A DNA stretch of 48,931 nucleotides, taken from positions 1 to 48,931 of the IMG/VR virus record IMGVR_UViG_3300024518_004222; one strand, 5' to 3'. The position numbers and the translations under genes are program-made. Origin of the DNA: a virus. The notes beneath the pieces were generated by a model. It did not search any database and was not told the DNA's origin. It saw only the letters and a program-made list of their open reading frames with translations. Shown one piece after another: positions 15,192-22,521 of this stretch (the first letter of the stretch is position 1; each line of letters begins with the position of its first letter).

Positions 15192-15830
15192 TTAGTCGAG
15201 AGACTGTAGTACTCGCTTCAGGTCTTCGACGCCATCGTCACAAATAACGTCCTTTTCCTCCTCGGAGACCTCGGCCTGCGAACCTTTCGATAAGACTCTA
15301 GCTGCCAAACCTTGGAACTTGTCCAAGCTTTGCCTAGCATACTCTAATAAACCAACGGCGCCAAGACTTGGTGCTTTCGCGTGCATCTCGTCTTCACGCA
15401 TATACTCATTCTGACCCGTCTTTTTCACTCTAATGTATCGTGGCCAGTTCTCGAACGCCCACTTCATCGCGTCCGCGTACGACACACTTTCGTCAAATTC
15501 TCGCTCTCTCTTCTCCAGTTGCAATTGTTCTGTCTCCATGAGTTGTTCTCTCCTGTTCACATTTTGGATGCTCTCCAATTCAGCACAGATCTTTTGTTCT
15601 TCCTCTACCCCATTATACCCGAAGTACTCGCTCTTAGCCGCAGGCCAAAACGAGTTCCTGTAAGAGGTTGCAACGCCTGAAGATACGAGTAGCCGGCGCA
15701 GAGTAATGAAATCCGCTGCGCGCCCTTCGAGAAAGATCCGCCGACATACCCACTGCCTCTTAACCTTCGGGTTGGCTCCACTCCTACGTATGCGATACAC
15801 ATCCCCGTAGAAGGTTGTTTCTTTTAGCAT
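15192..15830 (-). CDS. Hypothetical protein, 212 aa
   Basis: Start taken at ATG 15830 (MLKETTFYGDVYRIRR) behind AAAGGGAAA; the frame continues upstream but would overlap the divergent plus-strand gene. Basic N-terminal half with RQWVCRRIFLEGRAADFITL; a Glu/Gln-rich helical stretch (QLQLEKREREFDESV) in the middle; helical acidic C terminus. Promoter-proximal in the minus-strand unit, so it may be expressed first. No family recognised. Confidence 0.68.
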   Translation of the reverse strand: MLKETTFYGDVYRIRRSGANPKVKRQWVCRRIFLEGRAADFITLRRLLVSSGVATSYRNSFWPAAKSEYFGYNGVEEEQKICAELESIQNVNRREQLMETEQLQLEKREREFDESVSYADAMKWAFENWPRYIRVKKTGQNEYMREDEMHAKAPSLGAVGLLEYARQSLDKFQGLAARVLSKGSQAEVSEEEKDVICDDGVEDLKRVLQSLD

Positions 15831-15948
15831 TTTCCCTTTTTCCCGCTTGCATTCGCTAAAAAGTAATGCTACCATGGGATTTGGCAGCGAACTTCCCGTA
15901 ATTCTAGTTTCGCTCAGAAACACAATACCGTCAAGCTCGAGGTGAAGA
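15831..15948. promoter_or_regulatory. Divergent intergenic region
   Basis: 118 bp between the minus-strand late block and the plus-strand block; promoters for both directions would be expected here. I see only a weak plus-strand candidate (TTGGCA with a TAATTC-like box nearby) and no clear operator palindrome. Confidence 0.4.
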
Positions 15949-16149
15949 ATGAAAGTAACGATCACGGCTAAGGCTGGCCCACAGGCTCTCCGCAGTGGAG
16001 CGAAGGAAAGCGGACTCGGTGGCGACGCGCTAAAGGCTTTCACGAAGGATTCAAAGACAATTAACCTCGTCTACAATGTAGACGGCGACGGTGAATCCAA
16101 GCTGTGCGAGGCGGACGGCAAGCCCTTGCTCGACGTCAACTTGAGGTAG
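15949..16149 (+). CDS. Small hypothetical protein, 66 aa
   Basis: ATG follows GAGGTGAAGA. Basic N-terminal part with TITAKAGPQALRSG and a C-terminal YNVDGDGESKLCEADG stretch. First gene of the plus-strand block; the next gene begins 2 bp after its stop with the ribosome site inside its last codons, so they form one operon. Function unknown. Confidence 0.65.
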   Translation: MKVTITAKAGPQALRSGAKESGLGGDALKAFTKDSKTINLVYNVDGDGESKLCEADGKPLLDVNLR

Positions 16150-16151
16150 GC

Positions 16152-16340
16152 ATGCTGATCAAAAGTAGACATCTCGCTTTCGGAAAAAAGGTAGACGCCT
16201 ACATCGAGGCTCGCGACGAACTCTGGGAAATCGTCTTCTTCGACGATGCCGAGAAATATACGATGCAACGATATGCAACCTACGACCTCGCCAGGCGAGT
16301 CCTCTACGAACTAGCAGGAGAAGAGCTTCCGCCATGCTGA
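16152..16340 (+). CDS. Small hypothetical protein, 62 aa
   Basis: ATG at 16152 (MLIKSRHLAFGKKVDAY) with TTGAGGTAGG upstream. Alpha/beta pattern: DELWEIVFFDDAEKYTM then a helix ATYDLARRVLYELAGEEL. It overlaps the following HAD gene by 7 bp. No family recognised. Confidence 0.65.
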   Translation: MLIKSRHLAFGKKVDAYIEARDELWEIVFFDDAEKYTMQRYATYDLARRVLYELAGEELPPC

Positions 16341-16897
16341 AAATCTTTTTCGATCTTGACGACGTTCTCGTGGACTTCGCCGGCGGCGCGCTAGCCACGC
16401 ACGGACAGCCGGCCTGGTACGATGAAAACCCCGATTGTCGCGGAGGCGAATTCTGGGACTTACCAGAATGTCTTGGCATGACCAAGGAGGAATTCTGGGA
16501 GCCCCTAGAGACTCACGACTGGTGGTCAAACCTCAAGGCACTGGGTGACGGCATGGCAATGTTTCAGCATGCTTTCATGTCCGACGACACCAGTTGCAGT
16601 ATTTTGACCACTCCCTGGCCATGTTGTGGCTGCTACTCTGGCAAGTTCGAATGGTTCATGCGATGGATACACCCTTCGCTGCCTGTCCAGAATTTCATTC
16701 CAGTTCACGACAAGCACGTTTACGCCCAACGAGCCATCCTCGTGGACGATAACGAAACGAATTGCAGGAATTGGAGAGAGTTCGGTGGGTATGCCTTCCT
16801 AGTCGGCCGAAAGCGGAATCGCCGACACTTCATGGAAGACCACAACCTAAGCCTTTTCAAAGAATTCATGGGAGAGATTCGTGAGTTTCAAACCTAG
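16334..16897 (+). CDS. HAD-family phosphatase, 5'(3')-deoxyribonucleotidase-like
   Basis: 187 aa. Motif I FFDLDDVLVDF (nucleophile Asp7, acid/base Asp9), motif II region SILTTPWP (Thr about 92), motif IV ILVDDNETN (Asp138, Asp139). The DxDxV version of motif I followed by a large alpha cap (KEEFWEPLETHDWW) is that of phage and bacterial deoxynucleotidases, which dephosphorylate dNMPs. Fits the other nucleotide-pool proteins in this genome. Translationally coupled by overlap on both sides. Confidence 0.85.
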   Translation: MLKIFFDLDDVLVDFAGGALATHGQPAWYDENPDCRGGEFWDLPECLGMTKEEFWEPLETHDWWSNLKALGDGMAMFQHAFMSDDTSCSILTTPWPCCGCYSGKFEWFMRWIHPSLPVQNFIPVHDKHVYAQRAILVDDNETNCRNWREFGGYAFLVGRKRNRRHFMEDHNLSLFKEFMGEIREFQT

Positions 16898-17030
16898 CGC
16901 TGCCGGCAAGGGGGACCAACCTCGGCCGGCGTCAGTCGATCCGAAGACGTTACAGAAAAACTGGGACGCCATCGCCTGGGGTTCGCCACCCGTAAAGAAA
17001 AAGAAAGCGAGTAACGAGAAGAAATGTTGA
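16881..17030 (+). CDS. Small basic protein, 49 aa (GTG start)
   Basis: GTG at 16881 follows GGAGAG inside the end of the HAD gene. The product (VSFKPSAAGKGDQPRP...) is Lys/Pro-rich with a central NWDAIAWGS and a C-terminal lysine cluster. It overlaps the next gene by 7 bp. Overlaps on both sides and a good ribosome site support it, but it is short and unrecognised. Confidence 0.6.
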   Translation: MSFKPSAAGKGDQPRPASVDPKTLQKNWDAIAWGSPPVKKKKASNEKKC

Positions 17031-17470
17031 AATTCAAAATGCAACCGAAAAAACATGGAATCAAAATTAGCAATTTGTCAATCGGCGCAACCGCCATCAT
17101 TGTTGAAAGTCGTCAGTATGCGATCGACAATGTCGTATATCGTGCAGCGGAAGATTGGTTCGTGAACCTAACACGACCTTGGGACGTAGTACAACACAAA
17201 GGTATAGTAGTCGTGCCAACTGCCTTTGATACCGTCATCACGAGAATGCCGACAGCCCTCTGGACAGGCTCAGACGAATTCGTCACCAGCGAAGAAATGG
17301 CTTGCGGACACTTCGGCGTCATTTGTGATGAAGGAAAATGGCACGGTGGGTTCATTCTGAAGGCGACGTCAATAGTAGTACACCTGTCCAATAGCGGATC
17401 AAGGATCGCGCGGTGGACCCCCATTGAAAAAGTAATGCCGATCGACATGATGTTCATTGAAAGAGTTTAA
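17024..17470 (+). CDS. Hypothetical protein, 148 aa
   Basis: ATG overlaps the previous stop. Predominantly beta-like: IKISNLSIGATAIIVES, YAIDNVVYRAAEDWFVNL, HKGIVVVPTAFDTVI, GHFGVICDEGKWHGGF, with no transmembrane helix. Could be a small beta-barrel adaptor. No family recognised. Confidence 0.65.
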   Translation: MLKFKMQPKKHGIKISNLSIGATAIIVESRQYAIDNVVYRAAEDWFVNLTRPWDVVQHKGIVVVPTAFDTVITRMPTALWTGSDEFVTSEEMACGHFGVICDEGKWHGGFILKATSIVVHLSNSGSRIARWTPIEKVMPIDMMFIERV

Positions 17471-17501
17471 CCTTTTTCTCCTCTTAAAAGGCGGTGATGT
17501 C

Positions 17502-18032
17502 TTGACGCTATTCTTTTCTACCCTTGCTTGTCTCACTGCTATCATTACCTTTGCTTTGGCGACCTGGGTACTAAGCTTTAGGTCAACGCTGAAAGTCAAT
17601 AAACGTGTCATTAAATACCTGTGTAGAGAGAAGAAGAACCTTCTCGATATGCAGCGCAATCTCTTAATTGAGATTTCCGGCCAGAGAGAATCGCTCGGCG
17701 ACCTGGCGTTCGCCTATCTTAATCAGGAAGAGGAGCTGAAGAAGATTAGAAAATTATCCACGACACTCCTCATGAGATATAACCAAGTCTTACAAGATAA
17801 GTCGAACATCATCATACATATAACCAAGGAGATCATGCTCCAAAGGAGAGCTCTCGGAAAACTCTCGGGCGAGTGGCTCCATCGGGAAGAAGAGAATTCG
17901 CAAGTCATGCATAATCTGAAGAAAGAAAATTCCTCGCTTCTTCAACAATTAGCGGGAGCTTGCGAACACTCTAATGCAATTTCAACTAGTGCTGCCAGGC
18001 TCGCGGATAAAGTCAAGAAGGCGACTACATGA
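17502..18032 (+). CDS. Membrane-anchored coiled-coil protein
   Basis: About 176 aa from TTG 17502 (AAGGCGGTGATG upstream); another TTG at 17457 would overlap the previous gene. Residues about 3-25 form one membrane helix (LTAIITFALATWVLSF), followed by a long charged helical/coiled-coil region (KKNLLDMQRNLLIEIS, LKKIRKLSTTLLMRYN, LHREEENSQVMHNLKK). Topology recalls inner-membrane spanins or signal-anchored phage proteins, but no endolysin neighbour is seen. Ends in an ATGA overlap with the next gene. Confidence 0.65.
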   Translation: MTLFFSTLACLTAIITFALATWVLSFRSTLKVNKRVIKYLCREKKNLLDMQRNLLIEISGQRESLGDLAFAYLNQEEELKKIRKLSTTLLMRYNQVLQDKSNIIIHITKEIMLQRRALGKLSGEWLHREEENSQVMHNLKKENSSLLQQLAGACEHSNAISTSAARLADKVKKATT

Positions 18033-18235
18033 AATCTCGTTTCTGTGCCATCGTTCGAAAATTCTCGGGAAGCACAATGATTCTCCAGAATCGTATCCCG
18101 CTCGACCGCGCGGGGTGGCGAGTTGTTCTCTCAAGGGCTAGGGCTCCAGATGGGTCTCGCTTATGGGCCGGCTGGAGCGTCGGCCAGATTGAAAAGGAGA
18201 GCGAAAGTGACGTGCAGCCCAATCAAAAATCCTGA
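18029..18235 (+). CDS. Small basic protein, 68 aa
   Basis: Starts in an ATGA overlap with the upstream stop. Basic, with RIPLDRAGWRVVLSRAR and a SRLWAGWSVGQIEKE segment. The next gene's GTG start lies within its end. Coupling supports translation; function unknown. Confidence 0.55.
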   Translation: MKSRFCAIVRKFSGSTMILQNRIPLDRAGWRVVLSRARAPDGSRLWAGWSVGQIEKESESDVQPNQKS

Positions 18236-18632
18236 CGACGAAGGGACTATCTTCGATAGTTTCTTTTCGCAAGGACTGACCGAATGGCAGACTGACCGAA
18301 TAGAACAGATAGACCCCGAACTCGCGGATGCCTTTCGAAAGGACCGAGGTAATGACGACAGATCCTGGCTCAAGCAATCCAAAAATCCCCTTCGGGGAAA
18401 TGGATTGGAGGGCGGAGTCGAGCAGGGACCTCCCGCTCTCCACCCCCTGCTCGCCATCTACCCCTCCAAAGAGGACGTGGAAGTGTTCGAACGGGCACAG
18501 TTGGACCGGCTGGAAAGACACGCTGCGAGTCAGCGGCCACGAAAATCTTTCCGGAATTTTTTGTCTTCGTTGTTTACTAGATATTCTAGGGACAGTGGAA
18601 GAAGTTCCAAGATTACCCCAAGCGGCTCTTGA
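18207..18632 (+). CDS. Hypothetical protein, 141 aa (GTG start)
   Basis: GTG at 18207 is 6 nt after AAGGAGAG. The N-terminal 50 residues (NPDDEGTIFDSFFSQG, LTEWQTDRIEQIDPEL) look like a normal protein; the C-terminal 90 residues overlap completely with another frame that encodes a zinc-binding protein (18352-18642) and look less natural. Either two overlapping genes exist or the two frames belong together through a frameshift. Confidence 0.5.
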   Translation: MTCSPIKNPDDEGTIFDSFFSQGLTEWQTDRIEQIDPELADAFRKDRGNDDRSWLKQSKNPLRGNGLEGGVEQGPPALHPLLAIYPSKEDVEVFERAQLDRLERHAASQRPRKSFRNFLSSLFTRYSRDSGRSSKITPSGS

Positions 18633-18642
18633 CAACGAGTAG
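18352..18642 (+). CDS. Zinc-ribbon-like protein overlapping the previous gene
   Basis: 96 aa from ATG 18352 (MTTDPGSSNPKIPFG); the frame also has an ATG at 18328. Residues about 45-78 read TWKCSNGHSWTG...GIFCLRCLLD, a CxxxH...CxxC metal-binding pattern common in small phage proteins. It lies in the +1 frame of the 141-aa reading. Ribosome site GAGG is only 2 nt from ATG 18352, so initiation may be by coupling or the true product may arise by frameshifting. Confidence 0.58.
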   Translation: MTTDPGSSNPKIPFGEMDWRAESSRDLPLSTPCSPSTPPKRTWKCSNGHSWTGWKDTLRVSGHENLSGIFCLRCLLDILGTVEEVPRLPQAALDNE

Positions 18643-18704
18643 TACTTCGCTTACCTTTAGATTTGGCAATCAGTTATTTCAGTAACCCGAAGGAGAAAAG
18701 AACG

Positions 18705-19661
18705 ATGAAATTGATCCTGTCACTGGCGATTGTCGCCGCGATGCTTGCAACCGCGAACGGTATTGAACCAGATGAAGTCCCCGGCCACCTGCAAAAGATT
18801 GCAGTTACCGTCAAGACCGACCGAACATCCGGTAGCGGCACAATCCTCGCGCGCGAAATTGAAGGAAAAACCTACGCGTTCATACTTACGGCACACCACG
18901 TCATCGACGACCTCCGTCGAGTTACAACACGAATCGAAGTCGGCAAAGAATATAAGGAAGTCAGATACGACAAGTGCAAGGTCACGCAGGAGCGAGTCAT
19001 CGACGGCGCCACTGTCGGGGAACAGACATTGTACTGCCGCGTTATCGCGACTTCTCCAAAGTACGACATCGCCGCTCTTCTGGTCCTCTGGCCAGACAAG
19101 TTCACGGAAGAGGAGACGCTCGAGTTCCTCGACGCCCTTCCGCCAGTTGGGAAGGAAGTTTTTCACTGTGGATCGCCAAGCGGCCAGCAACTCGGGCATA
19201 ACAGCCTGACAGAAGGAATTATCGCAGCGCAAGGGCGAATGTTCGACGAACTGCCCTACACGCAGACAACCGTCTCGGCGCTGCCCGGTTCAAGTGGAGG
19301 AATGGTAGTTGATCGCGAAACCGGTGAATACGTCGGCATGCTCACCCTGGGCATTACGAACACTGATTCATTCAACTACATCGTACCGAGTAGGCGGATT
19401 GTGAAGTGGGCAAAGGCGATCGGCTTCGAGTACCTTGTTAATTCGGAAGCCAAGGCACTCGACTTCGATGAGATTTCCGACCTGCCGATTGAGTCTGTCG
19501 TCAAACGCGCCACCAGTAAGTCTGACGTGAATGGCTACGAGACCGGCGGGTACATCAGTCGTGCTGAACGCGAAGCAATGCTCGCCGAGCAAGGCTTCAA
19601 TCTCTGGATCAAGCACGAGGACGCGCCGACTCTGGCCGTACCTGATCCGTCCATTCGGTAA
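18705..19661 (+). CDS. Secreted trypsin-like serine protease
   Basis: 318 aa; ATG 18705 follows AAGGAGAAAAGAACG. Residues 1-18 (MKLILSLAIVAAMLATANG) are a Sec signal peptide. The chymotrypsin-fold triad is complete: His65 in ILTAHHVID, Asp121 in KYDIAALL, Ser197 in ALPGSSGGMVV. Substrate-pocket region YVGMLTLGIT follows. There is no PDZ domain, and a 90-residue acidic C-terminal tail is present. It would cut proteins outside the cytoplasm. A secreted S1 protease is unusual in a phage; it may act on the envelope, on a competing phage receptor or in virion processing. A terminator follows. Confidence 0.92.
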   Translation: MKLILSLAIVAAMLATANGIEPDEVPGHLQKIAVTVKTDRTSGSGTILAREIEGKTYAFILTAHHVIDDLRRVTTRIEVGKEYKEVRYDKCKVTQERVIDGATVGEQTLYCRVIATSPKYDIAALLVLWPDKFTEEETLEFLDALPPVGKEVFHCGSPSGQQLGHNSLTEGIIAAQGRMFDELPYTQTTVSALPGSSGGMVVDRETGEYVGMLTLGITNTDSFNYIVPSRRIVKWAKAIGFEYLVNSEAKALDFDEISDLPIESVVKRATSKSDVNGYETGGYISRAEREAMLAEQGFNLWIKHEDAPTLAVPDPSIR

Positions 19662-19706
19662 TTAGCTCTCTTTCGATCCTTGTACTCAAGGACCGGAAGA
19701 GCAAAG

Positions 19707-19755
19707 CTTCCCCTGGCCGGCGTCAAATACCAGCAGGCCAGGGGGAGTCTTTTTT
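19707..19755 (+). terminator. Intrinsic terminator after serine protease gene
   Basis: 12-bp stem CTTCCCCTGGCC / GGCCAGGGGGAG (one T-G pair) with a 17-nt loop, followed by TC and a run of six T. It lies about 45 bp after the protease stop and just before the ribosome site of the next gene. Confidence 0.88.
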
Positions 19756-19772
19756 CTGGAAGGAGAACACAC

Positions 19773-20330
19773 ATGCAACGCGTCCTTACCGTTTACCTCG
19801 CCGGACCGATAACTGGCTGCTCGTACCAGGGCTGCACGGACTGGCGAGAGTACGTTACTAAAGAACTCGAGGACGAATTCGTCTGCCTTTCTCCAATGCG
19901 ATCAAAAGAGTTCCTCGAGAATAAAGGTGACATCGCCGATTCGTACAACGACCTGGAGGACAATAGTGAGCCCCACCGTGTCCTCACGAGCGACAAAGGG
20001 ATCAACAGACGAGATTCCTGGGACTGCCGTTCCACTGACGTAATCCTCATGAATCTGGCTGACTTGCCAGAGAATAAGGAAATCGAGCAAGCTATGCGGT
20101 TTCTTACAATTGTTTGGGACTTATGGGCTGTGGATGATCTTAAAAAGTGGCTCTATCGTGTCTCGATTGGCACCATGCTCGAACTCGGCATGGCCCGAGC
20201 GCTTCGAAAGCCGGTAATCTGCGTCATGCCCGAAGGAAATATCCATGAGCATCCAATGGTCAACGACATGATCGACTTCCGATGCTCCAACCTTCCGAAC
20301 GCCTTGGCCACGTTGAGGTCACTACGGTGA
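19773..20330 (+). CDS. Nucleoside 2-deoxyribosyltransferase-like protein
   Basis: 185 aa; ATG follows GGAAGGAGAACACAC. Family pattern: N-terminal VYLAGPITG strand-loop, DWREYVTKEL helix, LSPMR, CRSTDVILMNLAD in the middle and SIGTMLELGMARALRKPVI near the C terminus, with the catalytic Glu expected in TMLELG (Glu137). Such enzymes exchange or release the base of deoxynucleosides or nucleoside monophosphates. With DUF5664 and two HAD proteins it forms a nucleotide-pool kit, or might provide precursor for base modification. Confidence 0.85.
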   Translation: MQRVLTVYLAGPITGCSYQGCTDWREYVTKELEDEFVCLSPMRSKEFLENKGDIADSYNDLEDNSEPHRVLTSDKGINRRDSWDCRSTDVILMNLADLPENKEIEQAMRFLTIVWDLWAVDDLKKWLYRVSIGTMLELGMARALRKPVICVMPEGNIHEHPMVNDMIDFRCSNLPNALATLRSLR

Positions 20331-20340
20331 GTCACCTATT

Positions 20341-20529
20341 ATGCAATGCTCCTTACTTTGCCCATCACCGTGTGAAGGCAAGTCTCCGAAAGAGGCTGCC
20401 AAAGTCTGCACTCGTATGTTCAGGACTGAAACCGCGAAAAGACAAGAAGAATGCTCCTTGAGAGAAAGCGAACGACCGCAAGGGGTTGAGGGTGTAGTGA
20501 ATGTCGAAACACGACTACGTTCTGACTGA
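20341..20529 (+). CDS. Possible small cysteine-rich protein, 62 aa
   Basis: MQCSLLCPSPCEGKSPKEAAK; five cysteines, then a basic helical region. The ribosome site is weak and 29 bp overlap the next, better supported gene. The codon pattern is acceptable but support is modest. Confidence 0.42.
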   Translation: MQCSLLCPSPCEGKSPKEAAKVCTRMFRTETAKRQEECSLRESERPQGVEGVVNVETRLRSD

Positions 20530-20890
20530 AGAACAACGAGTGAAAGTTCAGTGGTTAATGGGCCTCTCCAAGACACCAGGTCAAGAGTGGACAGCGAACC
20601 TTGCCACCCACTTGGTTGATCTTTATACCAACGAAGACCATTACCGCCGCGCCTACGAGGTTGAGCAAGAAGTCAGTGAGCGCGCCGCAATCATGCTGGA
20701 GGAATATGCCGGCGAGATTCAGTGGCTTAGGGCGGACATCGACCAGGTCGTCAAACAAATGCCAGACGAGGGTTCAGTAGCGATGTGGAAGGAAGCCATT
20801 AGACTGTTGACCACGCCACGCAGCAAAAGGGAACAGTCGCCCGACGATGCCGTCCCAAGAAAGGAAGGGGAAAATGACACGAATCACTAA
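20501..20890 (+). CDS. Hypothetical helical protein, 129 aa
   Basis: Starts at ATG 20501 behind an AAGGGG/GAGGG stretch. Almost wholly alpha-helical: LTEEQRVKVQWLMGLSK, AYEVEQEVSERAAIMLEEY, IQWLRADIDQVVKQM. The ATG of the next gene lies 17 bp before its stop. Unknown function. Confidence 0.68.
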   Translation: MSKHDYVLTEEQRVKVQWLMGLSKTPGQEWTANLATHLVDLYTNEDHYRRAYEVEQEVSERAAIMLEEYAGEIQWLRADIDQVVKQMPDEGSVAMWKEAIRLLTTPRSKREQSPDDAVPRKEGENDTNH

Positions 20891-21182
20891 TAGCTTTGTC
20901 GGACCTGTTAGGGTCTATGATTACAGGGAATTGGAAGACGCCCTGAATGATACAAAGAATGTGCGAAAGCGCTCCTTACGCTCATCGCTATTGATCTGGC
21001 TCACGGTTCTCGTCCTCACATGCTCACTCGCTGGCAACGCGTTTTTAATCTCAGAGTACCAAAAGGTGGTCAAGGAGAATGAAGAACTACTTGGGGTGAT
21101 CGAGTTTGTCGCTGAATCCCTCTTGGATAGCGGCCCGGCGTTCGGGATACCGAAACTTAAGAAAATGCCACTAGAAACCTAG
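20874..21182 (+). CDS. Small single-span membrane protein
   Basis: 102 aa; AAGGAAGGGGAAA precedes ATG 20874. A membrane helix at about residues 37-60 (LLIWLTVLVLTCSLAGNAFLI) is preceded by a basic stretch (RKRSLRSS), giving an N-in topology, and followed by a short periplasmic coiled coil (QKVVKENEELLGVIEFVAE). Precedes the secreted 187-aa gene by 17 bp, so the two may act together in the envelope. Confidence 0.7.
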   Translation: MTRITNSFVGPVRVYDYRELEDALNDTKNVRKRSLRSSLLIWLTVLVLTCSLAGNAFLISEYQKVVKENEELLGVIEFVAESLLDSGPAFGIPKLKKMPLET

Positions 21183-21199
21183 CCCTTGAAGGAGACTGC

Positions 21200-21763
21200 A
21201 TGAGATTTCTACTGCTCTCTATTTTACTCTTGATCGCGCCGGCCGTATCCGCCCAGCCTCAGAGCGTCTTTGATGCACAAGTTGCATGTATGGAGGCTTA
21301 CGAAGCGATTGAAGACGCTTCGTTCGAGTACGAGGCATATAAGGCGAGTACGCTCCATGCATATACAATTGCCATGTCGTACCGCAACAGCATCGTGAAT
21401 CACCCCAACTACCAAGGACAGCCACTTGACCCGGGAGACACCCACATAACAATTGGTAACTTTTACTTCACTGAGTCGCTTGATGCTTTTGCGGAATCAG
21501 TGCCATACGCAACGAGCGGGATCAACAATCAAATCGCCGGCAGTGACGCTATGATACTGGAAGACTGGATTACCGCCGAGTATCACTTCTGGGAGGGCGC
21601 CGACGATTTCGTGGTTGCGACCGGGTACATTGAAATGGCGAAAGATCTGATGCAGCAAGCCTACGACGAATTTGTGTGCGCCGCAGTTTGGTTCTCCAGC
21701 GTGCTTGATGTATTAAATGGAGGCGGTGGAGGCGGTGGAGGCGGAACGGGAGATCCTCCGTAA
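21200..21763 (+). CDS. Secreted protein with Gly-rich tail
   Basis: 187 aa; strong AAGGAGACTGC site. MRFLLLSILLLIAPAVSAQ is a Sec signal peptide. The mature helical domain (ILEDWITAEYHFWEGADDF, AKDLMQQAYDEFVCAAVWF) resembles the 170-aa secreted protein at 12778-13290. The C terminus is a run of nine glycines coded by a GGAGGCGGT-type minisatellite, then TGDPP. Probably periplasmic; two cysteines in the mature part. Function unknown. Confidence 0.72.
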   Translation: MRFLLLSILLLIAPAVSAQPQSVFDAQVACMEAYEAIEDASFEYEAYKASTLHAYTIAMSYRNSIVNHPNYQGQPLDPGDTHITIGNFYFTESLDAFAESVPYATSGINNQIAGSDAMILEDWITAEYHFWEGADDFVVATGYIEMAKDLMQQAYDEFVCAAVWFSSVLDVLNGGGGGGGGGTGDPP

Positions 21764-21931
21764 GTTTTAACATCAGCCCCAGGAAGTGAGAATCTGAATG
21801 ACAGTGAACAAAAAAAGCAATAAAGTGGAAGCACGAGTCTAAGCCTTGTGAGACTTGACCCATGAGCCAGGCGAAGAACCTCCCGGAAGGTCGCTGGCAA
21901 GCATTTTGGGACGGCAAAACTAATCAAGGTT

Positions 21932-22001
21932 GGACCGGTACGCCAAGTAGAGCGGCCTGTAGAAAATCAGGTGAATCCGGGTTCGAGACCCGGACGGTCC
22001 A
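21932..22001 (+). tRNA. Atypical tRNA-like gene
   Basis: Seen: acceptor stem GGACCGG / ACGGTCC with one mismatch at pair 7, discriminator A, perfect T-arm CCGGG-TTCGAGA-CCCGG, and a short D-arm (CGC/GCG, 8-nt loop lacking the usual GG). The anticodon arm is GCCTG/CAGGT with an 8-nt loop TAGAAAAT, so no standard anticodon can be placed. No CCA is encoded. It may be a degenerate tRNA, a tRNA mimic or a frameshift-type tRNA. A weak 49-codon ORF also crosses the site but lacks a ribosome site. Confidence 0.5.
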
Positions 22002-22036
22002 TTGTTTTTGAAAACCCTTCGCAGGAGAAGTCTCTA

Positions 22037-22246
22037 ATGCTTAGCGATAAAGAATCGAGATGCCTGGAACTCAAATCGAGATACCTGAAACTTAAAAAAC
22101 AGACGCTAAAGAAAGAGATTTCCAACGCGCGACGAAGACAAGCCAAGGCTACGGCAGAGGTAACAGTTGCCCAGAGAAGGCTCGATCTATTTGAGGCTGA
22201 GGCTATTCTCCACGCCGTCACAGACGCCCCACCTGGAAGCCTGTAA
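22037..22246 (+). CDS. Small coiled-coil protein, 69 aa
   Basis: ATG 22037 follows CAGGAGAAG. Highly charged helix throughout (KSRYLKLKKQTLKKEISN, RRRQAKATAEVTVAQRRL). Unknown function. It follows the tRNA-like gene by 35 bp. Confidence 0.6.
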   Translation: MLSDKESRCLELKSRYLKLKKQTLKKEISNARRRQAKATAEVTVAQRRLDLFEAEAILHAVTDAPPGSL

Positions 22247-22257
22247 AAGGAGAAAGC

Positions 22258-22521
22258 GTGTACGAGTACAAAGTGTTACAGAAGAAAATCGTCGACGACA
22301 GAAGCTTCAGCAAGCTCATTAAGGAACACTTAGACAATGACTGGATCATCACTGAGCTAAGATTCTATAATCGTTCTTTTGCAGAAGGTTGCAGTTCGGC
22401 GTTTGGCTTCGCCATACTCCGCAAATCTAAACCCACCAACGTGAAAGAAAGCTTTGAATTAGCATGGATAAAGCAACAAGAAAGTCTATCGAGAAAGTTT
22501 GTAACGAGTTCGATAAACTAA
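22258..22521 (+). CDS. Small hypothetical protein, 87 aa (GTG start)
   Basis: GTG 22258 lies 6 nt after AAAGGAGA. Pattern YEYKVLQKKIV...LDNDWIITELRFY resembles the DUF4177-like fold (VQKKI ... ALNKLGEEGWELV), a small alpha/beta protein; this is a tentative reading. The last 58 bp overlap the next gene. Confidence 0.6.
   Translation: MYEYKVLQKKIVDDRSFSKLIKEHLDNDWIITELRFYNRSFAEGCSSAFGFAILRKSKPTNVKESFELAWIKQQESLSRKFVTSSIN

Noticed and set aside
21859-22017. 49-codon ORF MSQAKNLPEGRWQAFW crossing the tRNA-like gene
   Set aside because: No ribosome site upstream; the T-arm and acceptor pairing is the stronger signal, though the ORF cannot be fully excluded.
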